64,000 bases of DNA from Flavobacteriales bacterium (GCA_021741075.1 JAIOYO010000012.1:1-64000); one strand, 5' to 3'. Shown: positions 38,399 through 48,551, numbered from the stretch's first letter. The notes: generated from the sequence alone by a model not told the origin. Translations and numbers: made by a program.

Positions 38399-39098
38399 GC
38401 TCTCTCCTTAAAATGGCCGCAATGGCGTGTTCAAAATCAACTTGTCCGGTCATTTGTTGCAATTCTTGTATAGAGCCTTTGAAATAGATCTTTCCGTCCA
38501 GCAGAAAGACAATCTCATCCGCAATTTCCTCCACAAAACTCATGATGTGGGTGGTAATCAGCACCGTTTTTCCGTTCTCTTTTTCGGCTCTGATCAGCTC
38601 CTTCAAGTGCAACATGGCAATAGGGTCGAGACCAGAGGTTGGTTCATCCAGAATAACCAAGGGACTGTTGAACATGAAGGTGAGCATGAGATTGACCTTC
38701 TGTTTGGTTCCACCCGATAGGTTTCCCAACTTCTTGTCGAGAAAAGGTTCGAGGCCGAAAAGCGCAATCAATTCCTGGTCTCGCGTTGGTTTATCGCGAA
38801 GCTCTTTTACCAATTTCAAAAGTTCCGAAACACTCAGATTGGAAGGAAAATTGGCGATCTGCGGCAGGTAATCGATGTTGCCGCGATACTGCCATTCTTT
38901 GAGAATTGGTTGATTGTCAATGCTGATGTTGCCCGCATTTGGAACTACCATTCCCAGCACACTTTTGATGAGCGTGGTCTTTCCTGATCCATTCGGACCA
39001 AGAATGACGAAAATGCCTCCTTTCTCGATCTTGAGGTCGAGGTTGTCGAGAACGGTGAGTTTCCCGAACGATTTTTTCAGTCCTTCTACTCGTATCAT
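38391..39098 (-). CDS. nosF: ABC transporter ATP-binding protein for nitrous oxide reductase maturation
   Basis: Walker A GPNGSGKTT; LSGGTKQKVNLML; gene order. Confidence 0.88.
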   Translation of the reverse strand: MIRVEGLKKSFGKLTVLDNLDLKIEKGGIFVILGPNGSGKTTLIKSVLGMVVPNAGNISIDNQPILKEWQYRGNIDYLPQIANFPSNLSVSELLKLVKELRDKPTRDQELIALFGLEPFLDKKLGNLSGGTKQKVNLMLTFMFNSPLVILDEPTSGLDPIAMLHLKELIRAEKENGKTVLITTHIMSFVEEIADEIVFLLDGKIYFKGSIQELQQMTGQVDFEHAIAAILRREHA

Positions 39099-40318
39099 TT
39101 GAAACTCATTAATGGTTTTTCATCTACCAGATCATCTGGCGTAAAAACGGGAGAAACTTTCTCCGAAAAGTTGATGATGTCTACAAACAGACTCCGCAAA
39201 AGAACGATGGTCTCGGGCGTTCGATTGACGATGTACGAGAACAATTTAACGGGCCGATGCGGCACATCGCCTATGCCGTCCTTATTCAGGTCGTAGCCGG
39301 TGTAATCGCCCCAATAATTCTCATTAAAACTGTTGTCGTTCATCTTACTGTTGTAACTCACGTCAAAAGCGTTTGAACTGAAACTATTGTGTTCAAAAAC
39401 GTTCTTGTAGCAGGCGCCCGCCACTTTCACTCCCCAACCATTTCCCTTCAAAATATTGTTGAAATAGTTGACCCGTGTGGAGCCTTCGATATTGATGGCA
39501 ATGGTGTTGCCTTCGAACCGATTGTTGATGATCTCGGCATCGTAAATTTCTTTCAGAAGTAGGCCGTAAGATGCCGTTCCCCAGTTCTTCTCAAATACAT
39601 TTCGTTCCATATGAATGAACTTGGAGAACATGACGGCCACACCGGCTCCGTTTTCTCGAAATGTGTTGTCGTTGTATGTATCGTGGTTGCTAAACATGAA
39701 ATGCAAACCGTAACGTAAATTATGATTGCTTAAATTATTGAGGACCTTACTATCAGTAACAAACTCAAAGTAAATACCGTCTCGCACATTGTGGCAATGG
39801 TTGTTTTCCACAACTACATTATTGCAATGCCAAAGGTGAATGCCGTTTCCAGAAGTTATCTCTTGAGTTCCTTCACCACTTACTACGTTGTTTTTAATTA
39901 ATCCGGTGTTCGATTTCTCAATCAGCATTCCAAAAAAAACGGCTTCGAGTGTACAGTTTTCTATCTTAAAATTCTTGGCTTTATATACGTGAATTGCTGA
40001 GAAATCTTTGGTAAAACTCATGCCCACATTCTTCAGATGTAAACCAGAAACGGTTACATGGTTGGCCTCTATTTTTAAAATGTATCCTTTTTTTTGACCA
40101 TCGACAATAGTTCCTTTTTCGCCCTTTAGAGTCAATGGTTTATTAATTGTGATATCGTACTCATTGTAGGTGCCTGCCTTTACAAAAACCATATCGCCAC
40201 TATCGGCAACAGAAATGGCCGATTGAATATTAGTTTGAGTGCAGTTTTTGCACACATCAATCTGCTTTGAAAACGCCAAAAAATGTAACGTCAGAAAAAG
40301 GATGGTAAGCCTAAACAT
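39095..40318 (-). CDS. nosD: nitrous oxide reductase maturation protein NosD (parallel beta-helix)
   Basis: Pectate-lyase-like repeats GNGIHLWHCNNVVVENNHCHNVRDGIYFEFVTDSKVLNN; NENYWGDYTGYDLNKDGIGDVPHRPV. Confidence 0.92.
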   Translation of the reverse strand: MFRLTILFLTLHFLAFSKQIDVCKNCTQTNIQSAISVADSGDMVFVKAGTYNEYDITINKPLTLKGEKGTIVDGQKKGYILKIEANHVTVSGLHLKNVGMSFTKDFSAIHVYKAKNFKIENCTLEAVFFGMLIEKSNTGLIKNNVVSGEGTQEITSGNGIHLWHCNNVVVENNHCHNVRDGIYFEFVTDSKVLNNLSNHNLRYGLHFMFSNHDTYNDNTFRENGAGVAVMFSKFIHMERNVFEKNWGTASYGLLLKEIYDAEIINNRFEGNTIAINIEGSTRVNYFNNILKGNGWGVKVAGACYKNVFEHNSFSSNAFDVSYNSKMNDNSFNENYWGDYTGYDLNKDGIGDVPHRPVKLFSYIVNRTPETIVLLRSLFVDIINFSEKVSPVFTPDDLVDEKPLMSFK

Positions 40319-40327
40319 GATTCAAAT

Positions 40328-40762
40328 TTACAGTCCGTACTTCTGTTTTACCTCTTCCCAATTCAGGAGTTTGCCGCCAACTTGTTTTTGAGTGGAACTA
40401 GCTTTTTCTTGATTTGAAAAGCCAGATAGAAAGGCACCCATAGGGCTTGGAATTGCGTTTGAAATAAGATAAGTGGCAGAAGTTGCGTCCGTCAATTCGC
40501 CCGGGTTTGAATAATCTGTGATGAGATGCAAGGCGATAGGAGCTTCATCAAAATCTTTCATTTGGTTGAGCATACATTCAATGGCATCGAACTTATAGCA
40601 TTTGCCTTTTTCGGTTACGAATTGTGCCGCATGCTGGCTATCAACGATGTTCATTTTACAGAAATGACATGCGTCTTTACCGTAATTGATAGGCTGTGGT
40701 TCAATTGAACAAGAACCTAAGAACAATAGCAAAATCAAGAAAATTGGATGGTAGTTTTTCAT
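40328..40762 (-). CDS. nosL: nitrous oxide reductase accessory lipoprotein
   Basis: LGSCSIEPQPINYGKDACHFCKMNIVDSQHAAQFVTEKGKCYKFDAIECM. Confidence 0.92.
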   Translation of the reverse strand: MKNYHPIFLILLLFLGSCSIEPQPINYGKDACHFCKMNIVDSQHAAQFVTEKGKCYKFDAIECMLNQMKDFDEAPIALHLITDYSNPGELTDATSATYLISNAIPSPMGAFLSGFSNQEKASSTQKQVGGKLLNWEEVKQKYGL

Positions 40763-40777
40763 GAAATATCGTTTAAA

Positions 40778-40810
40778 AAACCTTCGAGGTTTTGAAAACC
40801 TCGAAGGTTT
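40778..40810. repeat. 33-bp perfect palindrome AAACCTTCGAGGTTTT-G-AAAACCTCGAAGGTTT
   Basis: 16-nt arms around a single central base. Confidence 0.95.
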
Positions 40811-40818
40811 GAATTGTA

Positions 40819-41421
40819 TTAAAGAGGCGGGAACTTATGTCCGGCTTCGTATCGACCAACCCAATAGGCTACAATACTTAAAACCATTCCTAAGAATAGG
40901 AGATAAGCACCTATTGCGGGTAGTGAGGTGGCTTCGAAATTCAATATGGTCTGTGTTCCAATCAAAGGTGGTTGATAGGTTATCAATTCGCCCGCTGAAT
41001 CCATGAATTTGATGGCAGCTTTGGCGTCTAAACTATGACCGTAATCGTATTCCCATTGATAGAAATCGTACATGCCAATGGATCCGAAAATTGCTGCCAG
41101 CCAGAACCAAGCGAGAAACAGAACGCGATTGCCAATAAAGCCCAGAAGTACGCCTAGAATGACCATTCCGCCCACAACCCATGGAAATACGTCAAACTCA
41201 GGAATATGGGTTGGAATTTCCTTCATGCCCACATAGTGGTTCATGAGGTTGATGTTCTGAAGATCGCCTGTTTTCATATCAGCAATCTTCGTAATCCAAA
41301 TCTCCATTCCTAATGGTTCCGGATACTGGGGAGCACTTAATTCAATTGTCCACATAGGAACGAAGAACAATGATGCGGGCAATAATGCCGCGATAATCAT
41401 AATGATTTTTGAAGCTTTCAT
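40819..41421 (-). CDS. nos-cluster-associated membrane protein of unknown function
   Basis: 4 TM; position between nosZ and nosL. Confidence 0.65.
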   Translation of the reverse strand: MKASKIIMIIAALLPASLFFVPMWTIELSAPQYPEPLGMEIWITKIADMKTGDLQNINLMNHYVGMKEIPTHIPEFDVFPWVVGGMVILGVLLGFIGNRVLFLAWFWLAAIFGSIGMYDFYQWEYDYGHSLDAKAAIKFMDSAGELITYQPPLIGTQTILNFEATSLPAIGAYLLFLGMVLSIVAYWVGRYEAGHKFPPL

Positions 41422-41553
41422 TTCCTTTTCGATTAGGTCAGTTCAATTCTTGGCGATGCTGTTTTGCATCGATTTCAATCAAGTATTTTTTGCGGGGTTT
41501 ATTGAGAACGGGCAGGTTTTACGCTGCCCGTTCCCTCTCATAAACCATCCCGA

Positions 41554-43512
41554 TTACTCACCATCCAGAGACCAGGACAATTCAATATTTGAGCCTGCTG
41601 GCGAGACTCGTACATATCCTTGCATTTCTTGGTGAAGTGCAGAACAGAAGTCGGTACAATACATGGGCCAAACACCTGGTTGCTTAGGCTCCCAAACGAA
41701 CGATTCGGTTTGACCTGGCATGATTAACAGCTCAGAAGTATTGGCACCAATCATTGCAAATCCGTGAGGCACATCAAAGTCTTGTTCCAAGTTGGTTACG
41801 TGGAAGTAAACCTTATCTCCAACTTTAATTCCTTCAATGTTGTCTGGCGCAAAGTGGCTTCTAATCATGGTCATTTGAATATGAACCTCTTTCCCATTTC
41901 TGGTAACTTTTGCTTCTTTTTCGTTCTTTGCAACCCAAGCGTGCTTGTTTTCTTCAAGCTTGTAAATCTTGGTTTGTTGTTCTTTGATAAGATCGGCAGA
42001 ACAACCAGCAGCATAATGAGGCTCTCCAATTGTTGGGAAGTCTAAAAGCAATTCCATCTTATCTCCAGAAATATCGTACAGCTGAGCTGATTGACAAAGC
42101 TCTGGACCTGTTGGCAGGTAACGATCTTTGGTAATCTTGTTCATGGCTACCAAGTATTTTCCGGATGGTTTTCTTGAGTTTCCAGCAGGAATCATTAGGT
42201 GACCAACTGAATAGTAGGTTGGCTTTCTATCCAATACTTCCCAAGTACCCAACTTCCATTTTACAACTTCGGAAGAGATAAAGAAAGTAGTATAGGCATT
42301 TCCTTTATCGTCAAACTCGGTGTGCAATGGTCCAAGACCTGGTTGTACAACTGTTCCGGCAAGAACATCTTCAAAATTTAGTACTGGAATACCGTACGCT
42401 TCGCCAGCAAACTTCTCGTTCTTGATGGCCTCCAACATTTTGGTGAATGAATGAATGGTAAGGTTTGCAGAAAGCTTTCCGTTACCTACAATGTATTCAC
42501 CGCTTGGGTCAACATCACAACCGTGTGGTGATTTTGGAGTAGGAAGGAAATAAACCAATCCAGGGCATTCTGCTGGATCTAGTGCGCGCACTTCTTTTTT
42601 CATGGTAGAAGTTGCAGTGTGCGTGTGCTCGTCATAAACGTTATGAGCATAGTTGGCAGGCATCGTTTTAAACTTGCCTTCTTTGATATACTCTTCAGCT
42701 TTTTTCCAGTTGATTGCTGCAATAAAGTCTTTATCGTTCTGAGATGCATTCACTTCCATAAGTGTATGTGCTTCTTCAGAGTTGTAGGTAGTAAAGAAGA
42801 ACCAGCCATGAGACGCTCCACGACCAGGGTGCGCTAGGTCATAATCAAACCCAGGCATCAAAATTTGGAAAGAAAGATCCATTCCACCATCTTCTTGGTC
42901 TACTGAAATGAAGGACAAAGCGCCTTTGAAATTGCCCTTGTATTCATCAATCGGCATATCTCTTTGTGGAACAGGAACAGAGAAACGTGTTCCAGCAACT
43001 ACATACTCTGTGTTTTCGGTAACGAAAGATGAGGAGTGGTTACCAGCAGAGTTAGGAATTTCAATAATCTCCGTTGTTTCAAATGTTTTCAAATCGATTC
43101 TCGCAATTCTCGGAGTATTGTTTCCATTAATGAAACACCATCTTCCGTCAAGTTCTCCGTTTGTTTGTGAGATGTCTGGGTGATGCGCGTCATCCCAAGG
43201 AACGAAACCGTAAGATGTGTTCAACATCGGCTTGGTTTCTTCATTGTAACCGTACGCTTTCTCAGGATCTTGAGAGAATACTGGAATCACTTTGAAAAGT
43301 CGTCCAGATGGAAGTCCATAAACAGCTAACTGTCCAGAGAAACCTCCCGAAATGAATCCGTAGAATTCGTCATGTTCACCTGGAGCAACATATACCTTTT
43401 CGGCATTACCGCCAGACATGGCTCCGCTACCGTCTTTTTTTGCACCGCCACAGCCGATTAACCCTATTGCTAGAGTAGCTATTGCGGTTATTGATAATAT
43501 TGTCTTTTTCAT
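41554..43512 (-). CDS. nosZ: clade II (Sec-type) nitrous oxide reductase, predicted lipoprotein
   Basis: CuA motif CTDFCSALHQEM; FVPWDDAHHPDIS; SPHGCDVDPSGEYIV; non-Tat signal IGLIGC. Confidence 0.95.
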   Translation of the reverse strand: MKKTILSITAIATLAIGLIGCGGAKKDGSGAMSGGNAEKVYVAPGEHDEFYGFISGGFSGQLAVYGLPSGRLFKVIPVFSQDPEKAYGYNEETKPMLNTSYGFVPWDDAHHPDISQTNGELDGRWCFINGNNTPRIARIDLKTFETTEIIEIPNSAGNHSSSFVTENTEYVVAGTRFSVPVPQRDMPIDEYKGNFKGALSFISVDQEDGGMDLSFQILMPGFDYDLAHPGRGASHGWFFFTTYNSEEAHTLMEVNASQNDKDFIAAINWKKAEEYIKEGKFKTMPANYAHNVYDEHTHTATSTMKKEVRALDPAECPGLVYFLPTPKSPHGCDVDPSGEYIVGNGKLSANLTIHSFTKMLEAIKNEKFAGEAYGIPVLNFEDVLAGTVVQPGLGPLHTEFDDKGNAYTTFFISSEVVKWKLGTWEVLDRKPTYYSVGHLMIPAGNSRKPSGKYLVAMNKITKDRYLPTGPELCQSAQLYDISGDKMELLLDFPTIGEPHYAAGCSADLIKEQQTKIYKLEENKHAWVAKNEKEAKVTRNGKEVHIQMTMIRSHFAPDNIEGIKVGDKVYFHVTNLEQDFDVPHGFAMIGANTSELLIMPGQTESFVWEPKQPGVWPMYCTDFCSALHQEMQGYVRVSPAGSNIELSWSLDGE

Positions 43513-43545
43513 CGTATTAATATTAATTATTTGGTCGATTTTGGT

Positions 43546-44007
43546 TTAAAGTGTTCTGAAATATTCGAGAATCCCTCGAGCTTCTTCTTCTGTAAGATTC
43601 TGGTTTGCCATTGGCGCGCTATATTCCATTAGAAGTTGTTTTGCAGCTTCGTTTTCTTTAACCATCAATTCAGGATCAAGAATCATGTTCATAATCCATT
43701 CTGGCTCGCGTCTGCTTACAACTCCTGTCAAATCTGGTCCAACGAAACGCTTGCCCATTTTATGACATGCCGTACATTTTGCTTCGAATGTTTCCATTCC
43801 AGTTTTGGCCAAAGCTTCATCTACCGTTTCGCCTAGCGAACCCGACTTAATTGGGCCCACTCCTAAATCTTTTCCCGGAGCTGCCGCTTCTTTCTTCACC
43901 ATTGATTCTGGAGCTGCAGTGCCTGCTTCTTGGGTAGAATCTCCACCACCACAGCTTGCAAAGAGAGAAAGCGTGGCAATTGCTACTATTAAATTGATTG
44001 TTTTCAT
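43546..44007 (-). CDS. cytochrome c lipoprotein of the nos cluster
   Basis: CTACHKMGKRFVGPDLTGV; lipobox LFASC. Confidence 0.9.
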   Translation of the reverse strand: MKTINLIVAIATLSLFASCGGGDSTQEAGTAAPESMVKKEAAAPGKDLGVGPIKSGSLGETVDEALAKTGMETFEAKCTACHKMGKRFVGPDLTGVVSRREPEWIMNMILDPELMVKENEAAKQLLMEYSAPMANQNLTEEEARGILEYFRTL

Positions 44008-44046
44008 CCTGATTATTATTAGATGGTTAATTTGTTTAGATTATGA

Positions 44047-44694
44047 TTATCCTGGTAGAATCACCTTATCCACCACGTTTATAATTCCATTCGAAGTCTG
44101 AATTGTACCAATCACTTTTGCACCCTCCACAAACACGTCCTCACCTTCAACGGTTACTGTCAGGTAGGTGCCACTGGCCATGTAAAGTTTTCGACCCTTG
44201 CGCGCTTCTTTTTTCAAGCCTTCCACATCGAAAGAACCTGGAGCCGCATGCCCGGTCAAAATACCCGCAAGCGTAGCCTTGTTCTCTGGCTTAAGTAGGT
44301 TATCCACCGTTCCAGCTGGTAGTGCATCAAAAGCTGCATTTACTGGAGCAAAAACAGTCAAAGGGCCTGCATTTACAAGTACATGCTCAATTTGCGCAGC
44401 TTGCACAGCAGCTACTAATGTGCTATGATCTGCAGAACCTATGGCTACTTGAAGAATGTTCGGATCAGAAGTCTCGTCTACAACAGAAGCCTGCCCTAAA
44501 GGTGTGTTGGTTTCTGCCGTGCTTTCGCCACTAGCCGTTGAAGATTCGGAACCTTGCTCGGCCCCACCACAGGAAACGAGCCCAATAAGCCCGATAACTG
44601 CTAAAAATGATTTGATTGTTGTTTTCATGATTATGAGAGTTTGGTTGATACTCCTTTTTTGTTGGTGCGAAGTACACAGTATGACCAACATCAT
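44047..44694 (-). CDS. fasciclin (FAS1) domain lipoprotein; likely start 44628
   Basis: HSTLVAAVQAAQIEHVLVNAGPLTVFAPVNAAFDALPAGTVDNLLKPENKATLAGILTGHAAPG; lipobox GLVSC. Confidence 0.88.
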   Translation of the reverse strand: MMLVILCTSHQQKRSINQTLIIMKTTIKSFLAVIGLIGLVSCGGAEQGSESSTASGESTAETNTPLGQASVVDETSDPNILQVAIGSADHSTLVAAVQAAQIEHVLVNAGPLTVFAPVNAAFDALPAGTVDNLLKPENKATLAGILTGHAAPGSFDVEGLKKEARKGRKLYMASGTYLTVTVEGEDVFVEGAKVIGTIQTSNGIINVVDKVILPG

Positions 44695-44698
44695 TAAC

Positions 44699-44711
44699 TG
44701 ATATTCATCAT
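44699..44711. promoter_or_regulatory. Crp/Fnr-type site TGAT-ATTC-ATCAT upstream of the fasciclin gene
   Basis: Motif match. Confidence 0.5.
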
Positions 44712-44759
44712 TATTTAGAATGCTTTAAAGCACTTTACGCCATCATTTTTACCAAAATC

Positions 44760-44773
44760 ATGACTCTCATCAT
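44760..44773. promoter_or_regulatory. Crp/Fnr-type site ATGAC-TCTC-ATCAT upstream of the crp/fnr gene
   Basis: Motif match. Confidence 0.45.
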
Positions 44774-44832
44774 CATATTGCTGGCATACAAAATGGCCAA
44801 CTTTCGGAATTAGAGTTAACTCACTGCCATTT

Positions 44833-45603
44833 GTGATATTCGACACTGTTGTTGCCTCATACATGGTAATTTTGCGGTGCATTAAGCAAGACATGAACTC
44901 GAAAGATTTAAAGCAGCTCGATAAACTAATTGAGAATTACTGCACCCCAGAATGGAGAAAATTGGCTTGGTCAAACACTTCTACCATAGAAGTTAATGCT
45001 GGTGAACTGATTTTTAAGGAGGGAGAAAAGGCCGAAAACATCTTCATGGTCAAACACGGTAGAGTCAAAGTTTATTCGAACTACACGCCAGAAATGGAGA
45101 CCATTGTTCGATTTGCCATAGACGGACAAATTATTGGACATAGGGGTTTTGGCGAAGATTTCACCTTTTCGGTATCGGCAGTTGCGCTTTCCACAACGTC
45201 AGTCTTCGTATTGCCTATGTCCATTTTCCAAAATCTGCTGAAGGCAAATAATTTATTCTGCTACTATTTTATGCTATTCTTCACAGAAGAACTAAGACGT
45301 TCTGAACGGATGCATAAAAACCAGTTAAACATGACCGTGAAACAACGGGTGGCTCAAGCCATAAGAATGAACATGGAGAATTTCGGGTTTGAACCAACCG
45401 ATACCTCTTTACTTTCCTTTACGCTCACGCGAAAAGACATGGCTTCTGTTGCTAGCACAACCTACGAATCGGTAATTCGAAGCTTAGCAGAACTACAAAA
45501 GGAGGAAATAATAAAAATTGAAGGCAAGAAGTTGCGCATCCTCAACAAGGACAAGCTTTGCGAAATGACGCATTGCTCAAAGGACTTTAGTCTCGAAAGC
45601 TAA
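44833..45603 (+). CDS. Crp/Fnr family transcriptional regulator; likely start 44893
   Basis: cNMP-type beta roll; HTH LTRKDMASVASTTYESVIRSLAELQKEEII. Confidence 0.9.
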   Translation: MIFDTVVASYMVILRCIKQDMNSKDLKQLDKLIENYCTPEWRKLAWSNTSTIEVNAGELIFKEGEKAENIFMVKHGRVKVYSNYTPEMETIVRFAIDGQIIGHRGFGEDFTFSVSAVALSTTSVFVLPMSIFQNLLKANNLFCYYFMLFFTEELRRSERMHKNQLNMTVKQRVAQAIRMNMENFGFEPTDTSLLSFTLTRKDMASVASTTYESVIRSLAELQKEEIIKIEGKKLRILNKDKLCEMTHCSKDFSLES

Positions 45604-47697
45604 TCAAAACGTAAAACTCACGTTCAAATACCCGTTAACACCAGGCCGAGGAATTCCACCCCAATCCAAATGTGTTCGGTAATTGTGGTCGAGAAGGTTT
45701 TCGATTCCTCCATTCAGCGTCAATCGTTTCTCACCAAAATTGAAGTAGTAGCTGGCGCGAAGATTCAATAAGGCGTATGCAGGTGTCTTCATTTCGCCAA
45801 ACTCAGGATTGGTTCTCGGTTGATTAGCTGCGCTTTCACACTCCAATTGAACAAATCCCTTCTTGTGCGACCATTTGATGCCGCTCACATTTTTAAAAGG
45901 CGGAACAAGTGGCAGCGGATCTCCTTCAAACGTATTTCCGTAGGTGTAAGAAGATGTGTTGGAAAGCGTAAGAATCTTCAATGGCGAATAACTCAATTCG
46001 AGATTTCCTCCTGTCATGTATGCCGACTCCAGATTCCTCGAAACTTTCACTCCACGCGCGCCAATGGTCATGGCATCTAGTGTAGAATCTATTCCTCCCA
46101 ATATGTAGTCGTAAATGTGGTAGTAGAACCCAGTGGCTCTAGCTTGAAACCGCTTACCATCATATTTAAAACCAAGGTCGCCCTGAATGGCTTTTTCCGT
46201 TCTTACATCATTCAATCCTACATAATCAAAGCCATCATAGGCATTGAAAATATAGAAGGCGTACTGTTCTGTAATGGACGGAGAACGCTCTGTATAGCCT
46301 GCCGTTAACCAACCCGAAAAGCCTTTCCCAAGAATCTCAGTGTAGCTTACCGCAGCATTTTTCAGCAGGCGATGGTCCGTTACAGATACATCCTGATTAA
46401 AAACCGCTGCTTGTTGCACGCCAAAATCATCAATCACAGACGTGTTTAAGTATTCCAGCCTTCCGCTAAAGCTCAAGCTTCGTTTTATGTTGAATTGAAT
46501 ATCATCCTGAACGTAAAGTCCGAAATCAAGCTTATCAACATCCGGCCATGTGAGCATGAACATAGGCGCTTCGTTGTTCGGGTACATGGTCATTTCTGCA
46601 CGTGCATTTGTGTGGTAGCCATCTACCCTAATGGTAATTTTATGCTTCCCAAACTTTAAACGTCCATCGGCATAACCGCCAAATGTTTTGGTCCAACCAG
46701 GCATATCCATGTGCATGACTACATTGGGGCGTTTGGTGTCGTCCATAGAATGCGTTACAGTATTGGCGTAAACCTTGGTTTCAAACTTCTCAAACCACGT
46801 TTGTGATGGATAATGCTGATACGTAAGGCCGTAAATTTTGGCTTTCGCGAAAAGCACATCCATTGGCAAGGCTGCGTAACCAATGTTGTAACCTTCGTCC
46901 ATAATGAAATCAAAGCGAATGACATCTTTGTCTGTGGGCATGTATTTGGCCGAAATGGCCCCATTCCACTTTTCAAATTGTGTGAACTGAATTTCTTCCC
47001 CTCCTCCGGCACGATAATTCTGAAATCTGCGATACACGCCATTTGCGCGAATTGCCCAACGTGCCCGACTATAATTGAGCGAGAATAAAGCATTTGCACC
47101 CAAGGCAGCTGATTGGAATCCTACTCCAACTTCGCCACTTATAGGTTTGTTGGCATTAATGGTGGCTCCGTTGGTTTCCATGTTGATGGATCCGCCTAAA
47201 CTAGACCCAAACATGCTACCCGTAGCGCCATGTTGCACAGAGACAGACTTCATGTTATTCGGCTCTACATAGGAAGTAACCGGGTCCATTTTATCTGTGC
47301 ACGCGCCAAATATTTTCATGCCATCAATGGTCAGATTCAACCTATCCGAAGCCATTCCGTTCATGACTGGTTCAAACGCGAAATTTCCGCGTTTCATGAG
47401 TTCAATACGTCCGTTTTTGGCCAAAATGGCGTCTGTGCAAGAGAAGCGGTTTTCCGCATAATTGTCTTCGGCTGTCATGCCGCAACTACATTCTCCCACA
47501 CATGCACACGTTGGCCGAACGAGAATCTCCTCTACGCTAAACACCGTCTCGGTAATGTTTCCCTTATTGAAGAACAGAATACTGTCTTGCTGTTGGGCTA
47601 TAGCCGAAAAAGCGATTAACGTAAAGAAGATTCCGTAAGCCAGCGATTTCATGTCGCTATTACTGAAGTGTGATGTCGAAATAAGCAGTAGAATCAA
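45604..47697 (-). CDS. TonB-dependent receptor resembling OprC/NosA copper receptors
   Basis: Plug LNLTIDGMKIFGACTDKMDPVTSYVEPNNMKSVSVQHGATGSMFGSSLGG; CxxxM; Cys-rich N-terminal PTCACVGECSCGM. Confidence 0.85.
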   Translation of the reverse strand: MILLLISTSHFSNSDMKSLAYGIFFTLIAFSAIAQQQDSILFFNKGNITETVFSVEEILVRPTCACVGECSCGMTAEDNYAENRFSCTDAILAKNGRIELMKRGNFAFEPVMNGMASDRLNLTIDGMKIFGACTDKMDPVTSYVEPNNMKSVSVQHGATGSMFGSSLGGSINMETNGATINANKPISGEVGVGFQSAALGANALFSLNYSRARWAIRANGVYRRFQNYRAGGGEEIQFTQFEKWNGAISAKYMPTDKDVIRFDFIMDEGYNIGYAALPMDVLFAKAKIYGLTYQHYPSQTWFEKFETKVYANTVTHSMDDTKRPNVVMHMDMPGWTKTFGGYADGRLKFGKHKITIRVDGYHTNARAEMTMYPNNEAPMFMLTWPDVDKLDFGLYVQDDIQFNIKRSLSFSGRLEYLNTSVIDDFGVQQAAVFNQDVSVTDHRLLKNAAVSYTEILGKGFSGWLTAGYTERSPSITEQYAFYIFNAYDGFDYVGLNDVRTEKAIQGDLGFKYDGKRFQARATGFYYHIYDYILGGIDSTLDAMTIGARGVKVSRNLESAYMTGGNLELSYSPLKILTLSNTSSYTYGNTFEGDPLPLVPPFKNVSGIKWSHKKGFVQLECESAANQPRTNPEFGEMKTPAYALLNLRASYYFNFGEKRLTLNGGIENLLDHNYRTHLDWGGIPRPGVNGYLNVSFTF

Positions 47698-48481
47698 CTA
47701 CTGTTGTTCCGTCCATGATGGTGAGGTTTATTCTCCAAAGTCCAGTCATGGTAAAGTTGACTTTTCCTTCGTAGTGCCCATTTCCTGTATGCGTTGGGTT
47801 TACATTATTTGGAGAACCATGTCCCATCGATGGCATTTCTGGCTCAATTTCGATTGTGTAGTTCTCAATTGCTGGCCAAGACATCATGGTCTCTCTTGAG
47901 TGCAAAGTGATTTCAAAATCGTTGATACCAACCTTTCCTTCGGTTGGAAGAACGTATGATACAACCAAACGAGAAGAAGAGCTATTTAATGGTGTTATTA
48001 CTCTTGTTCTAGTGGGATCTGGATTCATAACAACTAAAGGAAAAGTAACCTCACCTTCGCCACCGTTTACATGTTCGTGAACATGAACATCCAACGTCCA
48101 GCCCATATCGCCAGGCATTTGGAACACTACAGCACAAGGGAATAATCCATTCACTGCATCCGTACTGCTTGGGTTTTCGTATGGCGCAGAATGCACCATG
48201 GTGGTCATGTCCATCATTGGCATGATTTCGATGTGCGCGTCTTCTATCACAGCATTGGTTGCAGAATCTCTCACTTCCACAAACAAAGGCGTGTACTGCG
48301 AGTAGAGCGAATCCTTGGCATATAGACTCACTTTAATTCCGCCAGCATCTGTATAACCAGTGGCGATTAGGACAAGTCCTTCTGTATTGTTTGGTTCTGG
48401 GTCTTTATCTTTTTTACAACCCGTAAATATTGCGCTCACAAGAGCTACCCCTACAAATAGGAGTTTCATTGAAACTTTCAT
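47660..48481 (-). CDS. Met/His-rich lipoprotein with YtkA/FixH-like C-terminal domain
   Basis: Lipobox IFTGC; MPMMDMTTMVH; DVHVHEHVNGG; PSMGHGSPNNVNPTHTGNGHYEGKVNFTMTGLWRINLTI. Confidence 0.7.
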   Translation of the reverse strand: MKVSMKLLFVGVALVSAIFTGCKKDKDPEPNNTEGLVLIATGYTDAGGIKVSLYAKDSLYSQYTPLFVEVRDSATNAVIEDAHIEIMPMMDMTTMVHSAPYENPSSTDAVNGLFPCAVVFQMPGDMGWTLDVHVHEHVNGGEGEVTFPLVVMNPDPTRTRVITPLNSSSSRLVVSYVLPTEGKVGINDFEITLHSRETMMSWPAIENYTIEIEPEMPSMGHGSPNNVNPTHTGNGHYEGKVNFTMTGLWRINLTIMDGTTVVDSTAYFDITLQ

Positions 48482-48551
48482 TTTTTAGAATTTAATTGAA
48501 TTAACGTAATGTAGATTCTCAGCTCGTGCTGAAAATGGCCGAGTCAATCAA

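Noticed and set aside
41554-43512. Clade I Tat-exported NosZ
   Set aside because: No twin-arginine motif; a lipoprotein-type Sec signal and nos gene order fit clade II.
45601-45606. Zero-gap convergent stops (crp/fnr-TonB receptor; also 55280/55281) as bidirectional terminator structures
   Set aside because: Compact packing without a visible hairpin; not unusual in dense genomes.
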